This document shows positions 17,942 through 28,639 of a stretch of 64,000 bases of DNA, in pieces. The DNA is from Sphingopyxis sp. JAI128 (GTDB lineage: Bacteria > Pseudomonadota > Alphaproteobacteria > Sphingomonadales > Sphingomonadaceae): assembly GCF_014207235.1 (NCBI RefSeq), contig NZ_JACHDA010000002.1, positions 62,001-126,000 on the forward strand, read 5' to 3'. Position 1 is the first letter of the stretch. The number at the start of each line of letters is the position of its first letter. The notes beneath the pieces are model-generated. The model was given only the letters and a program-made list of their open reading frames with translations. It made no database searches and was not told the origin of the DNA. The position numbers and the translations under genes were made by a program.

Positions 17942-18291
17942 GATCTTTCCCCTTGACGTAGCAGGCAAGGCAAGAGGTTCGCCGGAGAGCCATCAGGCTC
18001 TCCGACTGGTCCACCCCGCCTTAGAAATTATGCGCCCCTCAAGCCCATCGGGTTCGATCACCCCCGGCTTTGTGCGCGATGACTAGAAGGAGGCGCGGCG
18101 TAGCGTCTACCCAATGTTTTTTAGGGTGATTTTGCGACAGGGCGTTGCTGCCCCCCTTGCGCACAGGCGCCCGGGACCGTTACGGAAGACGATCACCGGG
18201 GGGTGGGTCGCAAAATATGATGGGCGCGCGGAAGCGCACGCCCGCCGGGTGCTCGATGGCGCACCTGCTCCCCGCGCGGCGCGGGGTGCTG
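17942..18291. promoter_or_regulatory. Divergent control region of autotransporter and sensor kinase
   Basis: This 350-base gap must hold the promoters for both divergent genes. No confident -35/-10 pair could be picked by eye. It contains the 11-mer GTCTACCCAAT at 18105-18115, followed by a T-rich stretch; the same 11-mer occurs inverted upstream of the NtrC-like regulator at 22699-22709. A long plus-strand frame from 18145 continues into the kinase, but its composition does not look coding. Confidence 0.4.
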
Positions 18292-20535
18292 ATGAAATTT
18301 TTATACGCGATTCTTGGCCTCCTGGTCCTTCTCGCCGCGCAAGCGGCGCGGGCGGAGGCGGGACAATTGCCGGTACTTGAGCTGCGGGCGCACGAAGACG
18401 CCCCGCCGCTCGCGCCTTTCGTGCGATTCGCCAAGCGCCCCGGCGAGACGCGCGCGCCTCAGCTAACCAGAATACTGGCCGGTCCATTGCAACGCATCGA
18501 GGGTCCGACGATTCATTTCGGACCGCCGGGCACCCGGACCGTCGTCCTGCTGAAGGTCCGGAATGCAAGCTCTGAACAGGGCAGCTGGATCCTGAGCACC
18601 GGCCGCGGATCGCTCAAGCATTTTCGGCTCTATGAGGCGCAGGGCGGCCGGCTCTCGCTGATCGTCGACGGCACCGATTCAGAGGCCGCGCGGCGCAACC
18701 TCGGTACCTATCAGGCTTTCAGCCAGGAACTCGTGCTTGCTCCGCGGCAGGAAAAGCTGGTCGCCATCGAGTTCGTCTCCGAAAATTCGACCTATATGCC
18801 GCTCCGAATCCAGAGCTATGGCAGCTTCTTCAAGGAACGGCGCGCCAATATCTCGATGGTGTCGGGCGTCGTCGTGGGCGCGCTGATACTGTTGCTGCTC
18901 AATTTCCTCTTCTTCTCGATCACGGGGTTCAGGGAATTTCTGTGGCTCGCCGTGGCGGAGGCGTTTTTCGCCCTGAATACCGTTCATTCGGAAGGCTATA
19001 TCACGATCTTCTTCCTCTACGACCAACCGCAGACGGGCGTGGCGGTCGAGGATTTCATCAAATGCGGCTTCGCGGCGTCGATGGCGCAATTCTGCCGGAG
19101 CTTCGTCAACACGCAGGTCAATTTCCCCAAGCGCGACATGGCGCTGAAGGCTCTGGTCCTCTTCGCGGTCGGGGTCATGCTGCTCCAGCCGGGGCTCGCC
19201 GCCTATCCGGCGGGTATGCGGTTTTTTCTGCATCTGTCGGGGTGGCTCGTTGCGGTCGCCGTCGCGCTATTCCTCCCCTTCGTCGGCTATGCGGCGATGA
19301 GACAGCTCGGCTATCAGCTCTGGCCGCTTTTCGTGGGCTGGGCCAGCTTGGCCCTGTTCATCATCTACGCCGCCATTGCATCGATGGGCGTATTCACCTG
19401 GCTGCCGATCAACTGGCACCTCGCCGGTCCGGTCGGTCTGTTTGAATCGGTCATGGTCACGCTGGCGCTGGGGTTGAACCTCAAGAAAATCCAGCAGGAA
19501 AAAATTGCCGCCGACGCCAATTACGCGCGCTCGCTATCTGAACGGTTGGAAATGAGCGAGCAGGCGAAACGACTGGTCGAAGAAAAGGCATCGGCCCTGG
19601 AAACCGTGTATAGCCAGAATGCGCTGCTCCACGCGTCGGGGCATGACAGCCGGCAAGTGATCCTGGCGCTCAACAGCGCGGTCGACGTGCTCAAGCGACG
19701 CGACGGGGCCGGCGCCGACCGCGGGCTGGTCGAAATGCTCGAAAGTTCGGCGAGCTATTTGAATGAAATCGTTTCGACGACGATTTCGGGCGCCAATATC
19801 GCTACCGGCGATTCCGGTTTCGTCGCGCTCAGCAGCTTTTCCGGACACGCGCTCGTCGAACCGCTGTCGATGATGTTCAAAACGCTGTTCGCCGGCAAGA
19901 AGCTGTCACTCGATGTCCGTGTCGAAGGCGATATCACGATCATTTCGGACAAGCCGCTGTTGATGCGGGCGCTCGCCAACCTGCTCAGCAACAGCTATAA
20001 ATTCACCCAGCGTGGCGGCGCGAGCATTGCCCTTTCCCTTTCCGGCGGACAGGCGGCCATCGTCATACGCGACAGCGGGAGCGGAATGCCGGCGGAGGTC
20101 GTCGCGGCGCTGAACAGCGGTACCGAAACCCGGATTCGCGCGGACGAAAAGGTGCAGGGCACCGGGTCGGGTTTCGGTTCGGCGCGGCGAATTATTCACA
20201 GATTGCATGGAACGCTGCAGATCGAATCATCGACAGCTGAGGGCACCCAAATCCGGATCCTGCTGCCGGCCGCCTTTGCAACTGCCACCCCGGTTTCCAT
20301 CGAAGCGTTGCGCGCGCAGCTCAAGGACTGGACCTTGCTCGATTTCGACGACCGTCCGAGCTTTGAAGCGGGGTTGGCCGGCGTGGAGGGCCGCGTCGCC
20401 GCGCTGACCTACGACGACACGACGGTTACGCGCGGGCGGCTCAGCGAATTGGTCGATCTGGTCGCGATCAAGCCCCCGTGCCGCGAATTGCTCGCGCATC
20501 CGCTGTTCGCCGCGGACCGATCAGAGCAGATTTAG
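18292..20535 (+). CDS. 7TMR-DISM sensor histidine kinase
   Basis: The 747-aa protein starts at ATG 18292, chosen because a signal peptide (MKFLYAILGLLVLLAAQ) begins there. It has a periplasmic beta domain (about 30-165, 7TMR-DISMED2-like), seven membrane helices (about 185-405), and a coiled linker. The kinase core has an H-box with H451 (ASGHDSRQ), N-box (LANLLSNSYKF) and G-boxes (DSGSGMP, GTGSGFG). A C-terminal tail of about 80 residues (WTLLDFDDRPSFEAG) looks like a degenerate receiver. Its 3' end overlaps the convergent NarL-type regulator by 15 bases, and it is divergent from the autotransporter. Both are plausible partners; this is inferred from position. Confidence 0.88.
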   Translation: MKFLYAILGLLVLLAAQAARAEAGQLPVLELRAHEDAPPLAPFVRFAKRPGETRAPQLTRILAGPLQRIEGPTIHFGPPGTRTVVLLKVRNASSEQGSWILSTGRGSLKHFRLYEAQGGRLSLIVDGTDSEAARRNLGTYQAFSQELVLAPRQEKLVAIEFVSENSTYMPLRIQSYGSFFKERRANISMVSGVVVGALILLLLNFLFFSITGFREFLWLAVAEAFFALNTVHSEGYITIFFLYDQPQTGVAVEDFIKCGFAASMAQFCRSFVNTQVNFPKRDMALKALVLFAVGVMLLQPGLAAYPAGMRFFLHLSGWLVAVAVALFLPFVGYAAMRQLGYQLWPLFVGWASLALFIIYAAIASMGVFTWLPINWHLAGPVGLFESVMVTLALGLNLKKIQQEKIAADANYARSLSERLEMSEQAKRLVEEKASALETVYSQNALLHASGHDSRQVILALNSAVDVLKRRDGAGADRGLVEMLESSASYLNEIVSTTISGANIATGDSGFVALSSFSGHALVEPLSMMFKTLFAGKKLSLDVRVEGDITIISDKPLLMRALANLLSNSYKFTQRGGASIALSLSGGQAAIVIRDSGSGMPAEVVAALNSGTETRIRADEKVQGTGSGFGSARRIIHRLHGTLQIESSTAEGTQIRILLPAAFATATPVSIEALRAQLKDWTLLDFDDRPSFEAGLAGVEGRVAALTYDDTTVTRGRLSELVDLVAIKPPCRELLAHPLFAADRSEQI

Positions 20536-21138
20536 CTCGTTTGCGCGCTCGACGATCTTGCGGTTGTGCGGGGCGTCGAGCTTGCGCCGCAACTCGGCGA
20601 TATGGAAGGACACCGTCGGCGGCGCGATCGACAGCCGATAGGCGATTTCCTTGTTTGTCTCGCCCTGCGCCAGATAATGGAGAATTGCCATTTGCCGCGA
20701 CGACAGCGCAATCGGCGGCTGCTGAAACTTGCCGAGCGCCTCGCCGATATGCGGCGAGATATAGATGTCGCCCGCCAGCGCTGCGTCGCATGCCGCGACG
20801 ATATGATCCAGCGGATCGGATTTGCTGACCACAGCACGCGCGCCAAGCTTCAGTGCCGAATGGATTTCGTTGAGGTGCGTTTCGCCCGTCAGGATGATCA
20901 CCGTCATGTCGCGCGACCCGACGATTTCGGCAAGCACGTTAATTCCGCGAACATCGGGCAGGTTGAGGTCGAGGATCACAAGGTCGACGGGCTGCGACTG
21001 GACAAAGGGTCCCACCGTCGCCCCGCGATCGAGCGCACCGACGATCGCATAGCGATCGAGCGAATCAAACAGGAAACGCAGCCCGCTCTGGGTGATGCGA
21101 TGATCGTCCACGATCAGAACATTATGCTTCACCGTCAT
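20521..21138 (-). CDS. NarL/FixJ-family response regulator
   Basis: The 205-aa protein has an N-terminal receiver domain with the acidic pair D11-D12, phospho-acceptor D57 (LVILDLNLPD), a conserved Thr (ILTGE) and Lys (VVSKSD), and a C-terminal LuxR-type helix-turn-helix (LSSRQMAILHYLAQGETNKEIAYRL up to PTVSFHIAELRRKL). It would be phosphorylated by a histidine kinase and bind DNA as a dimer. The gene converges with the 7TM kinase with a 15-base overlap at their 3' ends, so they are probably cognate though not co-transcribed. Confidence 0.88.
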   Translation of the reverse strand: MTVKHNVLIVDDHRITQSGLRFLFDSLDRYAIVGALDRGATVGPFVQSQPVDLVILDLNLPDVRGINVLAEIVGSRDMTVIILTGETHLNEIHSALKLGARAVVSKSDPLDHIVAACDAALAGDIYISPHIGEALGKFQQPPIALSSRQMAILHYLAQGETNKEIAYRLSIAPPTVSFHIAELRRKLDAPHNRKIVERANELNLL

Positions 21139-21282
21139 GCCAGCGCCCCGCTCAGCCCCTGACAGCTATTCCGCCGATATCGCACCGGCCGCAACCCGAA
21201 TAATATTGGGGTGACGCCGCCGTGATATTATCAAACCGGCGTCGCGACCCGGTCAGCGATCCGGGTTGCCGACACGAGAGGC

Positions 21283-22404
21283 TCAGTCGAGCAGCCGTTC
21301 GTTCACGACCTTGCCGCCCTGTGTCAGCCGCACGGCATTGCCGATTTCCTCGTCGAGTACAGGCCTGCCCGCTTCCTTGTCCCAGAAGGCCGAAAGGAAA
21401 TTGAATAGGTTGCGGCTGAACAGCGCGCTGGTGTCGGCGGGCATCATCGCGGCGATATTCTTGGCGCCGATCACGGTGACGCCATGGATCTTCTTCGTTT
21501 CGCCCGGTGCCGATCCCTCGACATTCCCGCCGCTTTCGGCCGCCATGTCGACGATCACGCTGCCGCTGCGCATCGTCGCAAGCTGTGCGTCCGAAATCAG
21601 CCGCGGCGCGGGGCGTCCAGGGATCAGCGCGGTGGTGATGACGATGTCCTGCTTGGCGATGTGCGACGACACGAGTTCGGCTTGTGCCGCCTTATACTCG
21701 TCGGACATTTCAGTGGCATAGCCGCCAGCGCCCTCGCCCTCGATCCCCGCGACGCTCTCGACGAAAATCGGCTTGGCCCCCAGGCTGAGGATCTGTTCCT
21801 TGGTCGCGGCGCGGACGTCGGTCGCGCTGACCTGCGCGCCCAAGCGGCGCGCGGTCGCGATCGCTTGCAGCCCCGCGACACCGACGCCCATCACAAAAGC
21901 TTTCGCGGCGCTGACCGTGCCCGCGGCAGTCATCATCATCGGAAAGGCACGGCCATAGGCGTTGGCGGCGATCAGAACCGCCTTGTAACCGGCAAGGTTC
22001 GCCTGGCTCGAAAGAATGTCCATCGATTGCGCGCGCGTGATGCGCGGCATGAACTCCATCGCCAGTGCCTCGAGCCCGAGCTTCGCATAACCGTCGACGC
22101 GCGCACGTTCGCCGAAGGGGTTGAGCCCGGCGGCGAGCCAGGCACCCTCGGCAAAGCCCTTCAAAGTCGCCGGGTCGGGTCCCTGAATGCCCAGGATGAT
22201 GTTCGCGCCATTCAGGACATCAGCACGCTTTCCGACGCTTGCGCCGGCAGCGCTATAATCGGCATCGGCAACAGACGCCGCCTCTCCCGCCCCCGATTCA
22301 ACAGCAACTTCGGCCCCCAACCCAATGAATTTCTTCACGGTTTCGGGGGTCGCGGCGACGCGAGTCTCGCCGTCGGCGAGCTCTTTCAAGACGGCGATGC
22401 GCAT
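21283..22404 (-). CDS. pntA: NAD(P) transhydrogenase subunit alpha part 1
   Basis: The 373-aa protein is the soluble NAD(H)-binding domain I of proton-translocating Re/Si-specific transhydrogenase, with the N-terminus RIAVLKELADGETRVAATP, LSSQANLAGY, the dinucleotide site GVGVAGLQAIATARRLGA and the RQD-loop region ending DIVITTALIPGRPAPRLI. Length matches the split PntAA of alphaproteobacteria. ATG 22404 is preferred over the GTG three bases upstream. The genes for the membrane subunits (PntAB, PntB) are not visible downstream within this window. It follows the 40-aa oxidase subunit IV gene by 10 bases. Confidence 0.92.
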   Translation of the reverse strand: MRIAVLKELADGETRVAATPETVKKFIGLGAEVAVESGAGEAASVADADYSAAGASVGKRADVLNGANIILGIQGPDPATLKGFAEGAWLAAGLNPFGERARVDGYAKLGLEALAMEFMPRITRAQSMDILSSQANLAGYKAVLIAANAYGRAFPMMMTAAGTVSAAKAFVMGVGVAGLQAIATARRLGAQVSATDVRAATKEQILSLGAKPIFVESVAGIEGEGAGGYATEMSDEYKAAQAELVSSHIAKQDIVITTALIPGRPAPRLISDAQLATMRSGSVIVDMAAESGGNVEGSAPGETKKIHGVTVIGAKNIAAMMPADTSALFSRNLFNFLSAFWDKEAGRPVLDEEIGNAVRLTQGGKVVNERLLD

Positions 22405-22414
22405 CACGGTCCGG

Positions 22415-22537
22415 TCAGGACGCGATCAGGAGGACAACGCCGACGGTAACGATCGCCGTGATGATCGAACCGATCTTGAACAGGTTGATGAAACCCGCGT
22501 AGGTTTCCTCGGCCGACTTCATTTCCTGTTGTGCCAT
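22415..22537 (-). CDS. aa3-type cytochrome c oxidase subunit IV
   Basis: A 40-aa frame, too short for most gene callers, has the ribosome site AGGGG before its ATG. It encodes a short polar start (MAQQEMKSAEETYAGFINLF) and one membrane helix (IGSIITAIVTVGVVLLI). This is the layout of the tiny bacterial aa3-oxidase subunit IV (COX4 pro-2), a single-span subunit lacking known catalytic residues. It is 10 bases upstream of pntA and likely co-transcribed. The large oxidase subunits are elsewhere. Confidence 0.85.
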   Translation of the reverse strand: MAQQEMKSAEETYAGFINLFKIGSIITAIVTVGVVLLIAS

Positions 22538-22698
22538 GGCTTTTCCCCTTCAGCGGCCGGATCGATGTCTTGAGCGCGCCGCGCCCGGTCCAGAATCGGC
22601 CTTCGCGCCGGTCTTAGCTACGCGCTCGCCTATGCTCAATAGCCGAAGGCAGCGATGCGCGGCAAAAGTCGAATGGCCTTAATCGCCCCTTTACCCCT

Positions 22699-22709
22699 AT
22701 TGGGTAGAC
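22699..22709 (-). promoter_or_regulatory. 11-base motif GTCTACCCAAT shared with the 18105 site
   Basis: Read on the minus strand, positions 22709-22699 give GTCTACCCAAT, identical to 18105-18115 in the autotransporter/kinase gap. It lies 60 bases upstream of the NtrC-like regulator. It loosely resembles NarL-type heptamers (TACYYMT), which would suit the regulator at 20521-21138; this is a guess. Confidence 0.3.
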
Positions 22710-22768
22710 CTCAGATCATCCGCGGAACAAGCACATAAACTCATTGGTTCAGGGGCAGATTCGGAACG

Positions 22769-24199
22769 ATGGCAAGCACGCGCGACACGCGAACAGTGAT
22801 GATTGTCGACAGCGAGCCTGCTCAGCAGCGCTTTCTGGCGGCGTTGGTGTCGCGCGGCGGGTGGCGCAGTGTAATCGCCGCCGATACCGACACTGCGCTC
22901 GCCAAACTGGGCACGCAGGAAGGCATGGCGCTTGACGCCGTGCTGGTCGATCAGGGCGTGCCCGGCATGCCGGTCGCCGAATTCGTCGCCGAATTGCGCC
23001 GCTGGCGTCCCGCGCTGCCGCTCGTCGTCATCACGATGCGCAACGGGGTCGAAGTCGCGGTCGGCGCGATGCGCGCCGGGGCGAGCGACTTCGTTCAGAA
23101 GCCCATCGCCCCCGACCGCCTGCTCGAAGCGCTCGATCGTGTCGTGTCGACCAGCGGCCCCCAGGGCGAGCTGCGCCCGCTGACCGAAAAGCTTCGTGCT
23201 CCATTGGCGTTCGAGGAAATCATCGGGTCGAGCCCCAATTTTCGCAGCGCACTCGCGATCGCCGCGAAGGCCGCGCGCGCGCGGGTGCCAGTGATGATCA
23301 ACGGCAAGCCCGGCACCGGCAAGGAAGTTTTCGCCCGCGCGATTCACAGCGCCAGCCCGCGCGCGCGCGGCGCACTGGTCATGGTCGATTGTTCGGCAGT
23401 CTCCCCCGGCCTGATCGGATCGGGGCTTTTCGGCCATGAGCGCGGGGCTTTTGCAGGCGCTTTCGATCGGCAGGTCGGCCGGCTCGTCCAGGCGGACGGC
23501 GGCAGCATCATCATCGACCATGTCGAATGCATCCCGCTCGAAACGCAGGCCAAGCTCGTCGAGTTTCTGAACAGCGGCGAAGTCCAGATGATCGGCGGTT
23601 CGATCCGGCAGAGCGTCGATGTGCGCATCATCGCGACGAGCGCCAGCCCGCTCGACAAGTTGATCGAGGCGGGCCATTTCCGCGAAGACCTCTTCTACGC
23701 GCTGTCGAGCGCGCAGCTCACCCTGCCCTCGCTGTCCGAACGCCGCGGCGACGTCGGCCCGCTCGCCCGCCACTTGCTTGCCCGCATCGGCGGGCTGCCG
23801 GGCATGGGGCCGATCGGAGTCACCGACGACGCGCTGCGCCTGCTCGCCGCCTATGCCTGGCCGGGCAACGTCCGCCAACTCCAGGACGTGCTGTTTCGCG
23901 CTGCGGTGGGCAGCACCACCGACGTCCTCACCGCCGCCGATTTCCGCGCGATCGAGGCGACGCTCGGCGGCGGCACGGCCAGCGACGGCGAGGTTGCGAT
24001 CAACGGCGAGGCGATCGGTGTCACGCTTTACCTCCCCGACGGCAATCTGCGCCCGTTGGAGGAGATCGAGGCCGACGTCATTCGCCTCGCGATCGGCCAT
24101 TACCGCGGCCGCATGAGCGAAGTCGCGCGCCGCCTCGGCATCGGGCGCTCGACGCTCTATCGCAAATTGAGCGATCTCGGCATCGATACCGCCGCCTGA
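22769..24199 (+). CDS. NtrC-family response regulator with degenerate AAA+ motifs
   Basis: The 476-aa protein has an N-terminal receiver domain (D61 in LVDQGVPG), an AAA+ domain with Walker A GKPGTGK at 179-185, and a C-terminal Fis-type helix-turn-helix (EVARRLGIGRSTLYRKL). The GAFTGA loop that contacts sigma54 reads GAFAGA (226-231), and the Walker B acidic pair reads D250-H251 instead of DE. FREDLFY is followed by Ala where Arg is usual. These losses suggest that it does not drive sigma54 and instead acts with sigma70 or as a repressor. It is divergent from the oxidase subunit and pntA genes. Confidence 0.85.
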   Translation: MASTRDTRTVMIVDSEPAQQRFLAALVSRGGWRSVIAADTDTALAKLGTQEGMALDAVLVDQGVPGMPVAEFVAELRRWRPALPLVVITMRNGVEVAVGAMRAGASDFVQKPIAPDRLLEALDRVVSTSGPQGELRPLTEKLRAPLAFEEIIGSSPNFRSALAIAAKAARARVPVMINGKPGTGKEVFARAIHSASPRARGALVMVDCSAVSPGLIGSGLFGHERGAFAGAFDRQVGRLVQADGGSIIIDHVECIPLETQAKLVEFLNSGEVQMIGGSIRQSVDVRIIATSASPLDKLIEAGHFREDLFYALSSAQLTLPSLSERRGDVGPLARHLLARIGGLPGMGPIGVTDDALRLLAAYAWPGNVRQLQDVLFRAAVGSTTDVLTAADFRAIEATLGGGTASDGEVAINGEAIGVTLYLPDGNLRPLEEIEADVIRLAIGHYRGRMSEVARRLGIGRSTLYRKLSDLGIDTAA

Positions 24200-24206
24200 G
24201 GCGGGC

Positions 24207-24587
24207 TTAGGCGGCCGTGATCGCCTGTTCGATCTGGTTCGTGTCGCTGTTGGTCAATGTCTTGGCGATTTCGCCAACCAGCCGCTTTTCCAGTTCACCG
24301 TGATAATGGCTGCGCATCACGCCAAGCGTATTCGGATCGGCGATGATCAGCAGCTTCTCGACCTCATTGCCCAGCACCAGTTTGTTCAGGAAGGCTGCGA
24401 CACCCGCCGCATGTCCTCGCTCGTCGAGGTCGCGGGGTTCCGGTTTGGCGCCACCCCGGTTTGTCGTTTCGACGTCCGGACTGGAAGCATCGACCAAGTT
24501 GATCAGTTCCTCATCACCGTCGTTGCGAAACAGGACGAACCGATTGCCGTCGGCGACCGCGACATGGGTGTCGTGGGGCAGTTGCAT
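24207..24587 (-). CDS. Host-attachment family protein
   Basis: The 126-aa protein resembles the host-attachment family (PF10116-like): an N-terminal THVAVADGNRFVLFRN strand segment, a central RGHAAGVAAFLNKLV segment and a C-terminal KLLIIADPNTLGVMR followed by LEKRLVGEIAKTLTN. The family shares a fold with release-factor-like baeRF domains; a role in attachment is known only for a few plant-associated bacteria. The ATG has a strong AAAGGAGA site. It converges with the NtrC-like regulator, with only 7 bases between the stops. Confidence 0.82.
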   Translation of the reverse strand: MQLPHDTHVAVADGNRFVLFRNDGDEELINLVDASSPDVETTNRGGAKPEPRDLDERGHAAGVAAFLNKLVLGNEVEKLLIIADPNTLGVMRSHYHGELEKRLVGEIAKTLTNSDTNQIEQAITAA

Positions 24588-24675
24588 GAAAGTCTCCTTT
24601 GCTACCGGCTGCCTGAAAAGGCCGCCCTCCTAAAGGAGACGCATCGATAGCTTCGGGGTTGCTTCTTTCGCCCGA

Positions 24676-25805
24676 TCAGGCGGTCAAAGCCGCGTCACGC
24701 AGCCCGCGCCACACGCGCAGCCCCTGCCGGTTCTCGGCAACGTCGTGGACGCGCAGCAGTTGCGCCCCCTGCGCCGCCGCCTGATAGTGGAGCGCAACGG
24801 TGCCGCCGAGCCGCTGGTCGACAGGCGCCTCGTTGTCGAGCGCGCCGATCATCCGTTTGCGGCTGGCGCCGAACAGGATCGGGCAGCCGAGCGTGTGGAA
24901 CAGCGCCAGCCCGTTGATCAATGCCAGATTCTCGCCGACACTTTTGCCGAAGCCGATCCCCGGATCGACGATGATCTTCGCCCGGTCGATCCCCGCCGCC
25001 AGGCAGGCTGCGACGCGTTCTGCGAGCATGTCGTATACGTCGAACAGGACGTGCGCGTAAGTCCCGTCCTCGTGCGGGTCACTTTTCGCCGATGGCGCGT
25101 GCATCAGCACCACGGGGCAACCGGCCTGCACCACTACATCCATTGCACGGTCGTCGTAGCGAAGCGCCGAAATATCGTTGACGATGTTCGCACCCGCGGC
25201 GAGCGCGGCCTCCATCACCGCGGCTTTGCGCGTATCGATCGACACCGCGACCCCGCCCTTTGCCAGCGCCGCAACGACACCTTCGACACGCACAATCTCG
25301 TCGCCTTCCCAAATCAACGGGGCGCCGGGGCGCGTCGATTCGCCGCCGACGTCGATGATCGCCGCGCCCGCCGCGCCCATCGCAAAGCCCGCCTCCGCCG
25401 CGGCGGCGGCATCGACATGCTTGCCGCCGTCCGAAAAACTGTCGGGCGTGACGTTCAAAATGCCCATCAGCTGTGGCTCGTTCAGCCGGATCGTTCGTTC
25501 GCCGAGCTGCAGATTACCGCGCGGTCGCGCGACGCCGGCGCGCTGCGCAATCGCCTCCTCGGCGAGCCGGTCGGGCATGGCGGCGATCCATCCGTCCCAA
25601 TCGGAAACCGGAACGATCGTCGATTTGACGGTCAAACCATCGCGCAGACTGACGTACCATGCCGCGAACCACACCATGGAATCGGCGATCCGCAGGCAGT
25701 TGTCATCGAGCTCGTGCGGGCGGTCGACGAAGCAGGTCGGACGGCAATAGATTTGCGCATCCGCCGACACGGCGCCGAGGTCGGGCTTGGTCAGCGGCTG
25801 GAACA

Positions 25806-25806
<1 letters not shown>
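24676..25806 (-). CDS. folP: Dihydropteroate synthase
   Basis: FolP condenses 6-hydroxymethyl-dihydropterin pyrophosphate with p-aminobenzoate in folate synthesis. The 376-aa protein has a C-terminal catalytic core (from residue 110) with GILNVTPDSFSDGG, IDVGGESTRPGA, NDISALR, DPGIGFGKS and GASRKRMIG. The first ~105 residues are an extra N-terminal region seen in many alphaproteobacterial FolP proteins and not needed for the TIM-barrel. Its ATG overlaps the ccrM stop (TGATG), so translation is coupled to the methyltransferase. Confidence 0.93.
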
Positions 25807-27134
<1,328 letters not shown>

Positions 27135-27162
27135 ACCGGCGAAAAAAATTCGCCGCGACGGT

Positions 27163-28059
27163 TCAAAGCCCCGGATCGACCCCGGTCAGTTCGATCGACC
27201 GCATCCACAGCTCGCTCGCCAGCTTCGGATCGCGCGCCATGCGCGCCGCACGCGCCGGGCCCGAGCGGCCCGTTACCTCGCCCAATCCCTGTGGTCCCAG
27301 ATAGTCGCCGCCCTGCACGCGCGCGCCCGTCGCCGCCTGTAACGTGGGCCACGCCCCTTGCGCCGCGCTGTTGAAGAAGGGCGAGGCGAGTGGCGTCATC
27401 GCGCGCAGCGGCAACGGCAGGTGCCGCTGCAATTCGGTGAGCGCGACGCCTGGATGGCAACCGATCGCCTGGGTCGCGCGGCCCGCGGCGCTCAACCGGC
27501 GGTCGAGCTCGAACAGGAAGAGCAGGTTCGCGAGTTTGCTCATCTGGTAACGCGCCCAGTTATTATAGCTGCGCGACGCCGACAGGTCGCTGTAATCCAT
27601 TTCCCCGCTCTTGTGTGCGATGCTGCCCGTGACGACGATGCGATCGTCGACATGCGGATGGACCAGCCCTGTCAGCGCGAAGGTGCCGAGGTGGTTGACC
27701 CCGAATTGCAGCTCATACCCCTGTTTGGTCGGCGCTCGGGGCGGGATCATCACCCCGGCATTGTTCACCAGGACGTCGATCCGCGGCGCCGACAATATCG
27801 CCTTCGCGGCATCGCGAACCTGATCGAGATCGGCGAGGTCGAGCGGCTGGAACGATAGATCGGCCCCTGGCACGTCGACGCGGATACGGTTCATCGCCGC
27901 CTCCGCCCTTCCGGCATCGCGGCATGCGAGGACGACATGGGCGCCGCGTGCGGCCAGCACCCTCGAAACCTCGAACCCGATACCGGCGTTGGCCCCGGTG
28001 ACGAGGAAGCGCCGGCCTGTTTGCGTGCCGACATCGTCGGCCGTAAATCCGCTGCGCAT
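27163..28059 (-). CDS. SDR-family oxidoreductase (retinol-dehydrogenase-like)
   Basis: The 298-aa short-chain dehydrogenase/reductase has the cofactor site TGANAGIG, an NNAGV motif after strand 4 and an active-site YQMSK (YxxxK) preceded by VTGS. The sequence around CRDAGRAEAA after strand 2 has an Arg, consistent with NADP preference. The C-terminal part resembles the retinol dehydrogenase/WWOX-like SDRs. Substrate is unknown. It ends 16 bases before the rnhB 3' end and is on the same strand, so may follow rnhB in one transcript. Confidence 0.82.
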   Translation of the reverse strand: MRSGFTADDVGTQTGRRFLVTGANAGIGFEVSRVLAARGAHVVLACRDAGRAEAAMNRIRVDVPGADLSFQPLDLADLDQVRDAAKAILSAPRIDVLVNNAGVMIPPRAPTKQGYELQFGVNHLGTFALTGLVHPHVDDRIVVTGSIAHKSGEMDYSDLSASRSYNNWARYQMSKLANLLFLFELDRRLSAAGRATQAIGCHPGVALTELQRHLPLPLRAMTPLASPFFNSAAQGAWPTLQAATGARVQGGDYLGPQGLGEVTGRSGPARAARMARDPKLASELWMRSIELTGVDPGL

Positions 28060-28075
28060 CGCCCTCTCCCGCCCG

Positions 28076-28639
28076 TCAGATCAGCGTCAGTTGCGCAACC
28101 GGGGCGAAACTGGCGCGGTGATGCGGCGTCGGTCCATGCTTTCGCAGCGCCGCGAGGTGATGAGCGGTGCCATAGCCCATATTGGTCTCCCAGCCAAAGC
28201 CCGGATAATCGCGCGCCACCGCGGCCATGAAGCGGTCGCGATGTTCCTTGGCCAGGATGCTCGCCGCCGAGATGCAGGGGTGCAGCGCATCGCCGCCGAT
28301 GATCGCGCGCGCACTGTAACGCCATTTGGGCAATCGGTTGCCGTCAACCAGCACTTCATGCGGATCGAATCCCAGCGCCTCCACCGCGCGCCTCATCGCG
28401 AGGAAGGTCGCCTGCAAAATGTTGATGCGGTCGATTTCGGCGACGCTCGCCTCGCCGACGCCCCAGCGGCAGCGCGCCTTGATCTCGACCTCCAGCTCGC
28501 CGCGCCGCTTCGCAGTCAGTTTTTTGGAATCGTCCAGCCCGGTGATCCCGCCCTCGCACAGCAGCACCGCAGCCGCCACGACCGGCCCCGCGAGCGGCCC
28601 GCGCCCGGCCTCGTCGACGCCGACCGTCAAATACGCCAC
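28076..28639 (-). CDS. rnhB: Ribonuclease HII
   Basis: RNase HII (187 aa) cleaves RNA in RNA/DNA hybrids and removes misincorporated ribonucleotides. The motifs are [15 protein letters not shown] (catalytic Asp-Glu pair), [17 protein letters not shown] and [14 protein letters not shown]. The start is chosen as GTG 28639, which gives the expected length; the ATG at 28726 would add a non-conserved N-terminal extension. It overlaps the end of the thiD fusion by 13 bases. RnhB near ccrM is a common alphaproteobacterial arrangement. Confidence 0.9.
   Translation of the reverse strand: MAYLTVGVDEAGRGPLAGPVVAAAVLLCEGGITGLDDSKKLTAKRRGELEVEIKARCRWGVGEASVAEIDRINILQATFLAMRRAVEALGFDPHEVLVDGNRLPKWRYSARAIIGGDALHPCISAASILAKEHRDRFMAAVARDYPGFGWETNMGYGTAHHLAALRKHGPTPHHRASFAPVAQLTLI

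Noticed and set aside
18046..18058. GGTTCGATCAC resembling a tRNA T-loop
   Set aside because: No matching acceptor, D-arm or anticodon stem can be folded around it.
21247..21266. ACCCGG/CCGGGT hairpin as the pntA terminator
   Set aside because: It is a fair stem but has no T-run downstream on the minus strand, so it could not be called with confidence.
22697..24100. 467-aa minus-strand frame inside the NtrC-like regulator
   Set aside because: The plus-strand reading has receiver, AAA+ and Fis motifs; the minus frame is rich in Arg/Ala/Asp with no recognisable domain.
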